From: Flavobacterium sp. FEMGT703F
GTDB taxonomy: Bacteria; Bacteroidota; Bacteroidia; Flavobacteriales; Flavobacteriaceae
Assembly: GCA_002786385.1 (NCBI GenBank)
Contig: PGCN01000008.1
Span: 1 to 64,000 of the forward strand
DNA: 64,000 nucleotides
Direction: 5' to 3'
The position numbers and the translations under genes are program-made. The stretch's first letter is position 1. The number at the start of each line of letters is the position of its first letter. The notes below the pieces were generated by a model. The model was not told where the DNA came from, made no database searches, and saw only the letters and a program-made list of their open reading frames with translations. Below are positions 27,989 through 37,600 of this stretch, one piece after another.

Positions 27989-29298
27989 TAGGCTTCGTAA
28001 TTAATTTGTAAAATTTTAGTGGTGTTGGCTGTAGGTTTAAACCTCTCATCGGCTCTTTTCCCTACAATCCAAACAATTTTATTGTCGGAACAAAGCAACC
28101 AAGCGTTGGCTTTATCCCAAAGCGAATATTTTTCGTCTTTAAAAAACTTGCTCAATTTCTTTTTCCCGGTCATTCCGGAAGGCTGAAAAACATCGCCTTC
28201 CTGCCAACGACGCAGGGTTAACGGAAACTGCAACAAAGCTTCATCGACAAAGATAACATTACTCGTTTGATTCGAAATGTCACTTACGTTACAAAAGCTC
28301 ATTTTTAAGGGAACTTTAACGTCGGTTTGTTCCTTGGTAATCCAATACACTTCTTCACTGATGGTAGTTTGCTTCGGAAACAAGAGTAAAACGCCTCTGT
28401 TTTTGAGCAAAGTATGCGACTCCGATAAGACTTGCTTACCCGATTGCGCTGCTAACAAATCGTATACAGCTGTCCAATCTGAAAAACCAAAAGGTCGCAA
28501 CCATTCGTATAAATAAGCCTTGTAGTTAGCGTATTTCAGTAACTTTTTTAAATCAATTACTGTGTGATGCTCTTCCTCGGTTACAACAGATAGATACAAA
28601 CTTTTCACAGCGTCTTCGGCCAAAGATTGGGTTTGTTTTAAATGAAGAACCGTATTTTCGAATGAAGAAAGTAAACTCGGATTAAGTGCTTTTAAAACCG
28701 GAATCACGTCGTGACGCAATTTGTTTCTCCAATACTTATCGGTGGCATTACTGCTGTCTTCTCTCCATTCAACATTATAATCTTGGGCAAAAACTTCGAT
28801 ATCATTTCGGGAGAAAACCAGCAACGGTCTGACAATCTTATCGTTTTGTTGTGGAATACCGGTAAAGCCTTCCATACCGGAACCTCGCGTAAAATTGATG
28901 AGAAAGGTTTCCAGACTATCGTCTAAATGATGTGCGGTTAAAATATAATCGAAATTGTGGTTGGCTAAAAGCGAATAAAACCATTCGTAGCGCAGGTTTC
29001 GGGCCACGACTTGAATGGATAATTTATGTTGGTCGGCAAAAGTTTGGGTATCGAATCTTTCAATGAAAACAGGCACTTGCATTTTTTCCGCATGCGATTT
29101 TACAAAAGCCTCATCTTCGTTGCTTTCTACGCCACGCAACTGAAAATTGCAATGTGCAATGGCAAAATCTAAATTCAATTGATGACAAAGATGGACCAAA
29201 ACCATACTATCGATGCCACCGCTGACAGCCAATAATAGCTTCTTTCCTTTAAGAAAAGAAAGGTTTGTACTGAGGTGGTTTTGGAATTTTAACAGCAT
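27988..29298 (-). CDS. tilS: tRNA(Ile)-lysidine synthase
   Basis: The 436-residue protein has the N-type ATP pyrophosphatase loop AVSGGIDSMVL, followed by HCNFQLRG and LTAHHLDDSLET, the TilS signature. A C-terminal substrate-binding part follows (RRWQEGDVFQPSGMTGKKKLSKFFKDEK). It changes C34 of tRNA-Ile(CAU) to lysidine. The first ATG is at 29298 (MLLKFQNHL); a TTG two codons earlier is less likely. It lies 17 bp downstream of pabB on the same strand and overlaps dsbD by one base. Confidence 0.95.
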   Translation of the reverse strand: MLLKFQNHLSTNLSFLKGKKLLLAVSGGIDSMVLVHLCHQLNLDFAIAHCNFQLRGVESNEDEAFVKSHAEKMQVPVFIERFDTQTFADQHKLSIQVVARNLRYEWFYSLLANHNFDYILTAHHLDDSLETFLINFTRGSGMEGFTGIPQQNDKIVRPLLVFSRNDIEVFAQDYNVEWREDSSNATDKYWRNKLRHDVIPVLKALNPSLLSSFENTVLHLKQTQSLAEDAVKSLYLSVVTEEEHHTVIDLKKLLKYANYKAYLYEWLRPFGFSDWTAVYDLLAAQSGKQVLSESHTLLKNRGVLLLFPKQTTISEEVYWITKEQTDVKVPLKMSFCNVSDISNQTSNVIFVDEALLQFPLTLRRWQEGDVFQPSGMTGKKKLSKFFKDEKYSLWDKANAWLLCSDNKIVWIVGKRADERFKPTANTTKILQINYEA

Positions 29299-29315
29299 GT
29301 TCAAAAGTAGTTAAT

Positions 29316-30626
29316 TTAGCTCAAAACCTCGAACATGGCTTTGGCTTTCAATAAGCATTCCTCATATTCTTGCTCCGGAACGGCTTGAGACGTAATGGCA
29401 CTTCCCACTGAAAAAGACAAATATTCGTTCTCTGCATTATATAAAATACTTCGAATAACAACATTAAAATCGAAATCGTTATCCGGTGTAAAATACCCAA
29501 TGGCACCGCTATACAAGCCGCGTTTGGTTGCTTCTAAATCTTCGATGATTTTCATGGCGGAAATTTTGGGTGCTCCGGTCATGCTGCCCATAGGAAAAGT
29601 AGTTTTTAAAATTTCGATGGGTGAAGTAGCATCTTCCACTGTTGAAACTATAGTAGAAATCATCTGATGTACTTGCTCGAAAGAATAGATTTCGCATAAC
29701 TCTTCCACGATTACCGAACCTTTAGTAGCGGTATGCGATAAATCGTTGCGCACCAAATCAACGATCATCACATTTTCCGAGCGTTCTTTCGGATTTTGAG
29801 CCAATTCGGTTTTGGATTGCTCATCTGAGACTTTATCCGAATGACGTTTGGCCGTGCCTTTTATGGGTTGAGAAATGACTCTATTGCCTTCTTTTCTAAG
29901 ATAGCGTTCGGGCGAGGCACACAATAAAAATTGATGGTTGTTTTTGAAATAGGTCGCAAACGGCGGACGCGAAATGGCATTCAACTTTTGGTAAATTTCC
30001 ACCGGTTCAAGGTGAGCGTTTTCGGTATAAAACTCCATGCAAAAATTGGCTTCGTAGATATCGCCGCGATGGATGTGTGAGAGCATTTCGGTCACTTTTG
30101 CTAAATAGCTTTCTTTGGAAATGCGTTGTTGTATTTTGGATTGTTGCCCTTCGACTGCGCTCAGGGTGACATTGTTGTTTGTGATTAGTTGTGGATAATT
30201 TGTTATTGCAGTAAAATCGGATTCGATTTCGTCGTCGCACAAGCGCAGATACTGAATTTCCAAAGTATTGCCTTTCAGCAAAAACAACTTTTTAGGTTGG
30301 AAAAAAAACAAATCGGGAAAGTCCAAACCATCAAAATTATTGGAATGCAGGTCTTCGATGTTGTTTTTTAGATCGTATGACAAATAGCCAAACAACCAAT
30401 CTTTGGTTTGCTGTTGGTATTGCTTTACATCTTCAAAAGCATTAGCATAATCCGTTTTAATAGCGGTAAAAGCGTCCACAGCCAAGATACAATCATAGCT
30501 TGTATAGCGCTGTTGGTACTGATTGCTATCTAAAAAAACAACTTCGCGGAATTGTTGCGCCCAATGCAATAATTGGTTTTTAAACCGGTTATTATCGTTG
30601 ATTTCTTTTTGGATTACAGTTCTCAA
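29316..30626 (-). CDS. pabB: Aminodeoxychorismate synthase component I-like (chorismate-binding)
   Basis: The chorismate-binding enzyme has FCMEFYTEN, the SPERYLR segment, ISQPIKGTAKR, the VDLVRNDL motif, FPMGSMTGAPKISAM and YSGAIGYF. Lack of a partner glutaminase gene nearby and similarity to flavobacterial PabB favour aminodeoxychorismate over anthranilate synthesis. The longest frame starts with ATG at 30656, but that ATG overlaps a TATTTTTG promoter box, so I prefer TTG at 30626 (TTG AGA ACT GTA). This choice is uncertain. Between the N-terminal domain and the catalytic domain, a 24-bp dispersed repeat is translated in frame (see repeat at 30147-30170). Confidence 0.88.
   Translation of the reverse strand: MRTVIQKEINDNNRFKNQLLHWAQQFREVVFLDSNQYQQRYTSYDCILAVDAFTAIKTDYANAFEDVKQYQQQTKDWLFGYLSYDLKNNIEDLHSNNFDGLDFPDLFFFQPKKLFLLKGNTLEIQYLRLCDDEIESDFTAITNYPQLITNNNVTLSAVEGQQSKIQQRISKESYLAKVTEMLSHIHRGDIYEANFCMEFYTENAHLEPVEIYQKLNAISRPPFATYFKNNHQFLLCASPERYLRKEGNRVISQPIKGTAKRHSDKVSDEQSKTELAQNPKERSENVMIVDLVRNDLSHTATKGSVIVEELCEIYSFEQVHQMISTIVSTVEDATSPIEILKTTFPMGSMTGAPKISAMKIIEDLEATKRGLYSGAIGYFTPDNDFDFNVVIRSILYNAENEYLSFSVGSAITSQAVPEQEYEECLLKAKAMFEVLS
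30147..30170 (-). repeat. Dispersed GTCACCCTGAGCGCAGTCGA repeat read in frame in pabB
   Basis: On the minus strand the 24 bases read as codons for VTLSAVEG (residues 163-170 of the longest frame). One other minus-strand frame gives CHPERSRRA, the well-known false peptide made by this dispersed repeat in many Bacteroidota genomes. The insertion lies in the poorly conserved linker ITNNNV..QQSKIQQ, between the N-terminal and catalytic parts, and does not break the frame. Confidence 0.8.
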
Positions 30627-30645
30627 TTCGGTGGATTTTGAAATC

Positions 30646-30653
30646 CAAAAATA
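30646..30653 (-). promoter_or_regulatory. Candidate -7 box TATTTTTG of pabB
   Basis: On the minus strand TATTTTTG fits TAnnTTTG. It covers the first codons of the longest pabB frame, which argues for a start further downstream. No good -33 box was found. Confidence 0.4.
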
Positions 30654-30785
30654 CAATAAAAAAGATGTTTTTAAGACAGCATAGCTAAACCATTCAACTA
30701 ACTGTTGTTGAAATAATTAAATCAAAAATAAACGGCTGTTATTTTTTTGAGTAACTTTGATAGAACAACTTATAACTTTAAAACT

Positions 30786-31160
30786 ATGAAATTAGCAACA
30801 ACTATCATCCGAATTTTAATCGGACTCTTTTTACTGTTTGCCTCCATCAGTTTCTTTTTGAAATTAATGCCTGAAACTGAAGCTACGGGTAATTTCAAGG
30901 CTTTTAATGCCGGATTAGTAGCTTCTGTTTATCTGATTCCGTTAGCCAAGGCAGTGGAATTATTGTGTGGTTTATCGTATGTGACCGGAAAATATGTGAG
31001 CTTGGCCAACATAGTGATTTTACCGGTAACTTTAAACATACTGTTGATTAACTATTTTATGTCGCCTGAAACTTTACCCATAGCAGCATTGCTTTTCTTG
31101 GGTAATCTGTTTTTAATTTGGCGGTATTGGCACAATTACAAATCGGTTTTTACCCCTTAA
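30786..31160 (+). CDS. DoxX-like membrane protein
   Basis: The ATG at 30786 gives 124 residues with four hydrophobic helices (IIRILIGLFLLFASISFF, an AGLVASVYLIPLAKAVELLCG segment, etc.), as in the DoxX/DoxD-like family. Family members are small inner-membrane proteins, some linked to redox and stress; function here is unknown. A TAACTTTG -7 like box lies at 30752-30759. A longer frame from 30747 reads through that box and is unlikely. Confidence 0.85.
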   Translation: MKLATTIIRILIGLFLLFASISFFLKLMPETEATGNFKAFNAGLVASVYLIPLAKAVELLCGLSYVTGKYVSLANIVILPVTLNILLINYFMSPETLPIAALLFLGNLFLIWRYWHNYKSVFTP

Positions 31161-31193
31161 AAAAAACGTCCCGAAATCGGGACGTTTTTTTTT
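31159..31193. terminator. Bidirectional terminator after DoxX-like gene
   Basis: A-run, ACGTCCCGA, a short loop, TCGGGACGT and a T-run. It serves the DoxX-like gene (+) and the convergent small gene ending at 31192 (-). Confidence 0.9.
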
Positions 31194-31449
31194 ATTTATC
31201 TATGGAACCTAATACGCGTTTCATAAAATCGTTTAAGGCTTCTTTTTTGTCTTTGCCTTCTTTGACCATTTTATTTACTTCGAGCGCGCCATACATATTG
31301 GAAATCAATTCACCTATCACATCCAATTCTTCGTCTTTTAAGGAAGGAACTTCAGTTAAGGCTTCCAGTACTTCTATGGTTTCAATGATATAATCTTGAT
31401 CATTCTCCTCAATAAATTGCGTCAAATGTTTGATTACGGGTAGTTTCAT
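31192..31449 (-). CDS. Small conserved acidic protein (DUF6952-like)
   Basis: The 85-residue acidic helical protein begins MKLPVIKHLTQFIEENDQDY and contains EVLEALTEVPSLKDEELDVIGELISNMYGA. From memory this matches the DUF6952 family, found in flavobacteria beside thioredoxin and peroxiredoxin genes. Here thioredoxin and peroxiredoxin lie upstream on the same strand, so a role in the same redox response is likely, though the molecular function is unknown. Confidence 0.8.
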   Translation of the reverse strand: MKLPVIKHLTQFIEENDQDYIIETIEVLEALTEVPSLKDEELDVIGELISNMYGALEVNKMVKEGKDKKEALNDFMKRVLGSIDK

Positions 31450-31649
31450 TTTTTTGGATTGTTAGATTTTTAGACTTCTTAGATGGTTAGACTTCTTAGA
31501 TTATTAGACTTCTTAGATTATTAGACTTCTTAGATTATTAGACAGTTTAGATTGTGGAATTTGTCGAATAGCGTCTAAGCCAGTCTAAATTGTCTAAAAA
31601 TCTAAGTTAGTCTAAGTTAGTCTAAGATGTCTAACCGGTCTTAAATCTG
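31450..31649. repeat. 200-bp TTAGACTTC/TCTAAG inverted word-repeat region
   Basis: The left half repeats TTAGACTTCTTAGATTA about four times. The right half (about 31577-31632) carries the complementary words GTCTAAG and TCTAAGTTAG. Together they can fold into a long imperfect hairpin. On the minus strand the element forms the complete spacer between the thioredoxin gene and the DUF6952-like gene, and the words run up to the start codon. Confidence 0.75.
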
Positions 31650-31958
31650 TTATACAATTTCGTTTACCAATTCGGCCAAAACTTCAGCTTTGTTGGTTTG
31701 CGTTTGGTTGACCAATTTTCCGTTTACGAAAGTCGCAAAAGTTGGTAAATTAGACACGTTGGCTAATTTTCTGGATTCAGGAGCATTCTCTGCATCTACC
31801 AAAACAAAAGTCATTCCTTCATGTTGTGAAGCCAATACTTTGAATTTTGGTTTCATAATGCGACAATTGCCACACCAAGAAGCAGAATATTGCACTACGA
31901 CTTTCTCGTTAGTATTTACTAAATTTTGTAACGTATCTTCGTTTAATTCGATTAACAT
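31650..31958 (-). CDS. Thioredoxin-family protein
   Basis: The 102-residue protein has a thioredoxin fold with active site SWCGNCRIMKPKF (CGNC instead of CGPC) and the cis-proline region NLPTFATFVNGK. It lacks a signal peptide, so it is cytoplasmic. The minus-strand order peroxiredoxin, thioredoxin, DUF6952-like suggests it may reduce the neighbouring peroxiredoxin. That is inferred from context. Confidence 0.9.
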   Translation of the reverse strand: MLIELNEDTLQNLVNTNEKVVVQYSASWCGNCRIMKPKFKVLASQHEGMTFVLVDAENAPESRKLANVSNLPTFATFVNGKLVNQTQTNKAEVLAELVNEIV

Positions 31959-32040
31959 AGCTTTAGAATTGCAATGAGAATAACAATGACAACACTCAAT
32001 AATTCATATTGAACATTGCCAATGTTATTGTTATTGATAA

Positions 32041-32676
32041 TTAGTTTTGACTTAAATAAGCTGCAGTACTCAAACGGTCAGCGGACATCGCTTCTTTACC
32101 TTCTTCCCAGTTAGCCGGACAAACTTCTCCTTTAGTTTGAACGTGCGTGTAAGCATCAATCAAACGCAAATACTCGTTTACGTTTCTTCCTAATGGCATG
32201 TCGTTAACGCTTTCGTGGAAAATTTTTCCGGTTTCATCAATTAAGTATGTTGCTCTGAAGGTTACGTTAGAACCTTCTAAAATCTCATCGTTTAACTCGG
32301 CATCATAAACCCATTCTGCATCTAAAATATCCAAAGCAGCAGATAAGTTACGGGTAGTATCAGCCAATAGCGGATAAGTTACACCTTCGATACCACCGTT
32401 ATTTTTAGCGGTATTCAACCAAGCGAAGTGCACTTCGTTAGTATCACATGAAGCACCGATTACGATAGTATTTCTTTTTTCAAACTCGGCTAAAGCAGTT
32501 TGGAAAGCGTGTAATTCTGTCGGACACACGAAAGTAAAGTCTTTCGGATACCAAAACAAAAGCACTTTTTTGTTGTTTTTGGTCGCTTCTTCAAGCACAT
32601 TGATTCTCAAGTTATCTCCCATATAAGAGATAGCGTCTACAGTAATGTTGGGGAATTTTTTACCTACTAGTGACAT
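32041..32676 (-). CDS. Peroxiredoxin (AhpC/TSA, 2-Cys)
   Basis: The 211-residue protein has the peroxidatic motif DFTFVCPTELHAFQ and a second cysteine in the C-terminal segment KGEVCPANWEEG, the layout of typical 2-Cys peroxiredoxins. It reduces H2O2 and organic peroxides, presumably with the thioredoxin encoded 82 bp downstream. A TACTTTTG box on the minus strand at 32714-32721 may be its promoter. Confidence 0.93.
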   Translation of the reverse strand: MSLVGKKFPNITVDAISYMGDNLRINVLEEATKNNKKVLLFWYPKDFTFVCPTELHAFQTALAEFEKRNTIVIGASCDTNEVHFAWLNTAKNNGGIEGVTYPLLADTTRNLSAALDILDAEWVYDAELNDEILEGSNVTFRATYLIDETGKIFHESVNDMPLGRNVNEYLRLIDAYTHVQTKGEVCPANWEEGKEAMSADRLSTAAYLSQN

Positions 32677-32713
32677 AATTTGTATGGTTTAAAAAGTTAT
32701 TTTTTTAGTGGCG

Positions 32714-32721
32714 CAAAAGTA
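32714..32721 (-). promoter_or_regulatory. Candidate -7 box TACTTTTG of peroxiredoxin gene
   Basis: It matches TAnnTTTG on the minus strand and would give a leader of about 30-35 nt. No clear -33 TTG was found, so an activator may be needed. Confidence 0.4.
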
Positions 32722-32894
32722 CTCTGTTACTACTTCATAAAAAAATACTATTGCATTGTATTTCCTTATATAGCCATAGTTTGTTAGGCTACGGCTAATT
32801 TGAGGGCAAACTTATTTAAAAAATGAGATTAAAAACATGATTTTTGTTATCTTATCTTATATTTGTTTTTTGCTTAACATAACACTACCCAACC

Positions 32895-34568
32895 ATGTCA
32901 TTATCCAACTTATTCCGAAAAAAATCGACTTCCGTAATTCTTAAAGAAGGCGGCGACGGAGAACATTCGGGTTTAAATAAAGTACTTACGGTAAAAGACT
33001 TAACGTTTTTTGGTATAGCGGCTATTATTGGTGGCGGAACATTCAGTGCGATTGGCAATGCTTGTTTTTCCGGCGGTCCGGGCGTGGTATTTTTATACAT
33101 CATTTGTGCCATTGCCTGCGGATTTACAGCCATGTGTTATGCCGAATTTGCCTCGCGCGTGCCGGTTTCCGGTAGTGCTTATACTTATGCTTATGTGTCT
33201 TTTGGCGAATTATTCGCGTGGATTATTGGCTGGGCTTTGCTCATGGAATATTCCATCGGAAACATCTATATAGCCTTTTCCTGGAGCGGCTATTTTACCA
33301 ATTTACTCGAAAGTTTCCATTTGCATTTACCGGAATGGCTCACGATTAATTATCAGTCGGCTCACGATGCTTTGTTAGCCAATAAACCCGGAGAAGGCTT
33401 AACCGCCTGGAATACAGCTCCTGTAATTGGTGGACTCCGCATTATTTTCGATTTGCCGGCGGTGGTCATTAATGTGCTGATTACGTATCTGGTTTACAAA
33501 GGCACCAAAGAATCCAAAAACTTCAGTAATGCGATGGTGTACATCAAACTGGCCATTATCGTTTTGGTGATAATTGTTGGCGCTATGTATGTTGACATTG
33601 ACAATTGGACGCCTTTTATGCCAAACGGATTTGGCGGTGTGATGGCCGGAGTTTCTGCAGTTTTCTTTGCTTATATTGGGTTTGATGCCGTATCTACTCT
33701 AGCAGAAGAAAGTCAGAATCCGCAACGCGATTTACCACGCGGAATGATTTACTCGTTGGTGATTTGTACCATCATTTACATCATTTTAGCCTTAGTGTTA
33801 ACCGGTATGGTGAAATACGATTTGTTAGGCGTGAGCGATCCGTTAGCTGAAATTTTTGCCTTGAAAGGTGTGAAATGGATGTTGTTTATTGTATCCATTG
33901 CGGCTGTTGTAGCCATGACCAGCGTAATGTTAGTATTCCAAATGGGACAACCGAGAATTTGGATGACCATGAGTCGTGATGGCTTGATGCCGAAGAAATT
34001 CGCCGAAATTCATCCTAAACACAAAACGCCCGGATTTGCTACGATAGTAACCGGTTTGGTGGTGGGAATTCCGATTTTCTTTACCGATGAAAACTTTGTC
34101 CTCGACTTTACCAGTATCGGAACCTTATTTGCTTTTGTCCTGGTTTGCGGCGGCGTCTTGATGTTATCGCCGCAAAGCGAAGCCGAATTGGCTGAACGAG
34201 CCACCAAAGGTAAATTCAGAATTCCGTACATCAATTCGAAATACATTTTTCCGTTGATTTGTTTAGGAGCTTTTGGCGCGGTACAGTACTTTTTGCCAAC
34301 CTTCTTCCCGGACACATTTACTTACTCGGAGCACTTTTTCGCCAATAATGCACCAATGGTAGTATTTATAATTTTATGTGTTGTAATGGCAGTGTTGGCT
34401 TTCTTAAAAAACTTATCCTTAATACCACTCCTCGGATTAATTTCTTGTTGTTATTTGTTAACCGGAATGGCGGTGTCTAACTGGCAATGGTTTGGCATTT
34501 GGTTGGTGATTGGATTAGTAGTGTATTTCTTGTACGGTTATAAAAACAGTAAACTGAATAAGGGATAA
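32895..34568 (+). CDS. APC-family amino acid permease
   Basis: The 557-residue polytopic protein has the APC motifs GIAAIIGGGTFSAIGNACFSGGPG (helix 1) and CYAEFASRVPVSGSAYTYAYV (helix 3), then FFAYIGFDAVSTLAEESQNPQRDLPRG (loop 6/7). About 12-14 membrane helices are visible. The layout is closest to cationic amino acid transporters. Substrate not assignable. A TATATTTG box at 32858-32865 lies about 30 bp before the start. Confidence 0.92.
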   Translation: MSLSNLFRKKSTSVILKEGGDGEHSGLNKVLTVKDLTFFGIAAIIGGGTFSAIGNACFSGGPGVVFLYIICAIACGFTAMCYAEFASRVPVSGSAYTYAYVSFGELFAWIIGWALLMEYSIGNIYIAFSWSGYFTNLLESFHLHLPEWLTINYQSAHDALLANKPGEGLTAWNTAPVIGGLRIIFDLPAVVINVLITYLVYKGTKESKNFSNAMVYIKLAIIVLVIIVGAMYVDIDNWTPFMPNGFGGVMAGVSAVFFAYIGFDAVSTLAEESQNPQRDLPRGMIYSLVICTIIYIILALVLTGMVKYDLLGVSDPLAEIFALKGVKWMLFIVSIAAVVAMTSVMLVFQMGQPRIWMTMSRDGLMPKKFAEIHPKHKTPGFATIVTGLVVGIPIFFTDENFVLDFTSIGTLFAFVLVCGGVLMLSPQSEAELAERATKGKFRIPYINSKYIFPLICLGAFGAVQYFLPTFFPDTFTYSEHFFANNAPMVVFIILCVVMAVLAFLKNLSLIPLLGLISCCYLLTGMAVSNWQWFGIWLVIGLVVYFLYGYKNSKLNKG

Positions 34569-34626
34569 GTCGAAAGGGATAAGAAAAAAGAAAAAACTTA
34601 TCCCTTTTCCCTTTTCCTTTTTTCCT
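34569..34626. repeat. GGGATAAG / CTTATCCC hairpin and CCCTTTTCC words
   Basis: AAGGGATAAG pairs with CTTATCCCTT across an A-rich loop, then CCCTTTTCCCTTTTCC continues toward the next start codon. The hairpin plus T-rich tail could terminate the permease transcript. The same words occur at 37921-38029. Confidence 0.6.
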
Positions 34627-34641
34627 CATATTCACATCAGA

Positions 34642-37600
34642 ATGAAAAAAATCAACTTTCTAATCATTGCGTTCGCTTTTACCTTCTCAAACGCTCAAGA
34701 AAAAACGGAAACTCCAAAATGGGACGTTGCCAAACCAGGGGAAACTTTTAATTATAAAACCCAAAACTTCACCACTTCCGAAGGTACTTGGATGAATCTC
34801 GATGTGAGTCCGGACGGCAACACTATCGTTTTTGATATGTTAGGTGATATTTACAGTATGCCTGTCAGCGGCGGCAAAGCCAAAGTGCTGCGCTCCGGAA
34901 TTCCCTTCGAAATCCAACCGAGGTTTAGTCCCGATGGCAAAAAAATTGCCTTTACCAGCGATGCCGGTGGTGGCGATAACCTTTGGGTGATGAATGCCGA
35001 TGGTTCCGATGCCAAACAAATTACCAAAGAAGATTTCCGCCTGATGAGCAATCCGGCTTGGATGCCCGATGGTAACTATCTGATAGGCCGCAAAAACTTC
35101 ACCTCACAACGTTCCGCCGGCGCAGGCGAAATGTGGCAATACCACATCAGTGGCGGTAGCGGGGTACAACTTACCAAACGCAAAAACGACCAACAAGACG
35201 TTAACGAACCCAATATTTCCCGAGACGGAAAATACCTCTACTTCAGCGAAGACATGTATCCGGGCGGTTATTTCCAATACAACAAAGATCCGCACAACGA
35301 GATTTACGTTATCAAACGCTACGAATTCGAAACCGGCAAATTGGAAACCATCACTGGAGGTCCGGGCGGTGCAGCACGACCTCAAGTGTCTCCCGACGGT
35401 AAAAAATTAGCTTTTATTAAAAGAATCGGAACGAGTACCGTTTTATACTTACACGATTTAGAAACCGGAGAAGAATGGCCGGTGTTTGACAAACTCGACA
35501 AAGACCAACAAACTGCTTGGGCCTTGTTTGGTGTGTATCCTAATTTCAATTGGATGCCTAACAATGAAGATATCGTCATTTGGTTTGGTGGTAAAATCAA
35601 TAAAATCAACACCAAAACCTTGAGTACTACCAATATTCCGTTTACCGTGGATGTGGCCATAGACGTAGCCGACAGAGTACACTTTAATACGCCTATTTCA
35701 GACAATGATTTCACCGTAAAAATGATCCGCGATGCCGTGACCTCACCCGATGGAAAAACGTTGGTCTTCAGAGCGCTAGGCTATCTTTGGACTAAAGCAC
35801 TGCCTAACGGAACACCCAAACGTTTGACCAACGGAACCGACTTTGAAGCGGAACCGGCTTTTACCGCCGACAGCAAAAGCATTGTGTATGTTACTTGGAA
35901 CGACACCGAATTGGGTAGCATTCGCAAAATAGGAGTAGATGGCAAAAATCCGGTAAAACTTACCACAGAAAAGGCCATTTATCGAACACCTTCCCTATCT
36001 CCTGATGGCAAAACCATAGTATATAGAAAAGAAGACGGCAATCTTGACCAAGGGATGGCTTTTTCCAAAAAACCCGGACTGTACACTATGAGCAGTAACG
36101 GCGGCAAAGCCAAATTTATCGGACCAAGCGGCGAATATCCATTATTTACCAAAGACGGCAACCGTATTTTCTTCCAAACCGGTGGTGTGTTTTTCGGGAG
36201 CTTGACCAAAGAATTGAAAAGTGTCGACTTGAACGGTAAAGACGAAAGAACACACATTAAAGCCAAATATGCTAACCGTTTGGTGCCGAGTCCGGACAAC
36301 CAATGGATTGCCTTTATGCACTTACACAAAGCCTATGTAGCACCTTTAAACATAAACGGTCAGGAAGCCGATTTAGACAATAAAACCACGGCTGTTCCGG
36401 TTTCGGAATTGTCTAAAGATGCAGGAATTAATTTGCATTGGTCGGCTAACAGTCAGCAAGTAATGTGGACGCTTGGCGATACTTATTTTGTCAACAATAT
36501 TAAAGATCGATTTACATTCTTGCCGGGTTCGCCTGAAAAGGTGGAAAAACCAACCGATAACGGTATCAAAATCGGTTTAATAGCTAAAGTGGATAAACCT
36601 AAAGGGAAATTGGCTTTAACCAACGCCCGAATCATTACCATGAACGGAGATACTGTAATTGAAAAAGGAACTTTAATTGTAAACCAAAACCGCATTGAAG
36701 CCGTAGGTAAAGTCGGTGAGGTAACCATTCCTGCCGATGCGCGCGTTTACGACTTATCGGGCAAAACGGTGATGCCCGGTATGGTAGATGCGCACGCTCA
36801 TATTGGTGCATTTCGATACGGATTAACCACTCAACAAAACTGGCAGTTGTATGCTAACTTGGCTTACGGAGTGACTACTTCACACGATCCGTCCTCTAAT
36901 ACCGAATCGATTTTTACCCTTTCGGAAATGGTTAAAAGCGGGAATTTGGTTGGACCTCGTATTTACTCGACAGGTTTTATATTATACGGTGCCGATGGCG
37001 ATTTTAAAGCCGTAGTCAATAATATCGACGATGCCCGTTTCTCCATTAAACGAACCAAAGCTTTTGGCGCTTTATCGGTGAAGAGTTATAACCAACCGCG
37101 TCGCGACCAACGCCAACAAGTATTACAAGCCGCTCGTGAAGAAGGCATTAACGTAGTGCCTGAAGGTGGCTCCAACTTTTTCCATAATATGAGCATGGTG
37201 ATTGACGGTCACACCGGCGTAGAACACAACATTCCGATCACTCCGGTTTACAAAGATGTATTGACCCTTTGGGGCAAAACCGGCGTGGGCTATACTCCTA
37301 CCCTGATTGTAAATTATGGCGGTCTGAATGCCGAATATTATTGGTACCAAAAAACGAAAGTGTACGAAGACAAAAAGCTATTGCAATTTACGCCGAGAGG
37401 CATCATCGATTCGCGTGCCCGTTTCCGCACCATGGCCCCGGATGAAGAGTATGAAAACGATCATATCCTAACCGCAAAATCGGTTAAAGCTTTGGCTGAT
37501 AACGGCGTTAAAGTGAACATGGGTGCCCACGGACAATTGCAAGGTTTGGGCGCGCATTGGGAATTGTGGAGCATCAACCAAGGCGGCATGAGCAATTTAG

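Noticed and set aside
30007..30240. Minus-strand frame with CHPERSRRA
   Set aside because: It is another frame of pabB; the peptide is the known artefact of a dispersed repeat.
31450..31649. Regularly spaced TTAGACTTC words as a CRISPR array
   Set aside because: Units are only 8-18 bases with no unique 30-base spacers, the second half is complementary to the first, and no cas genes are nearby.
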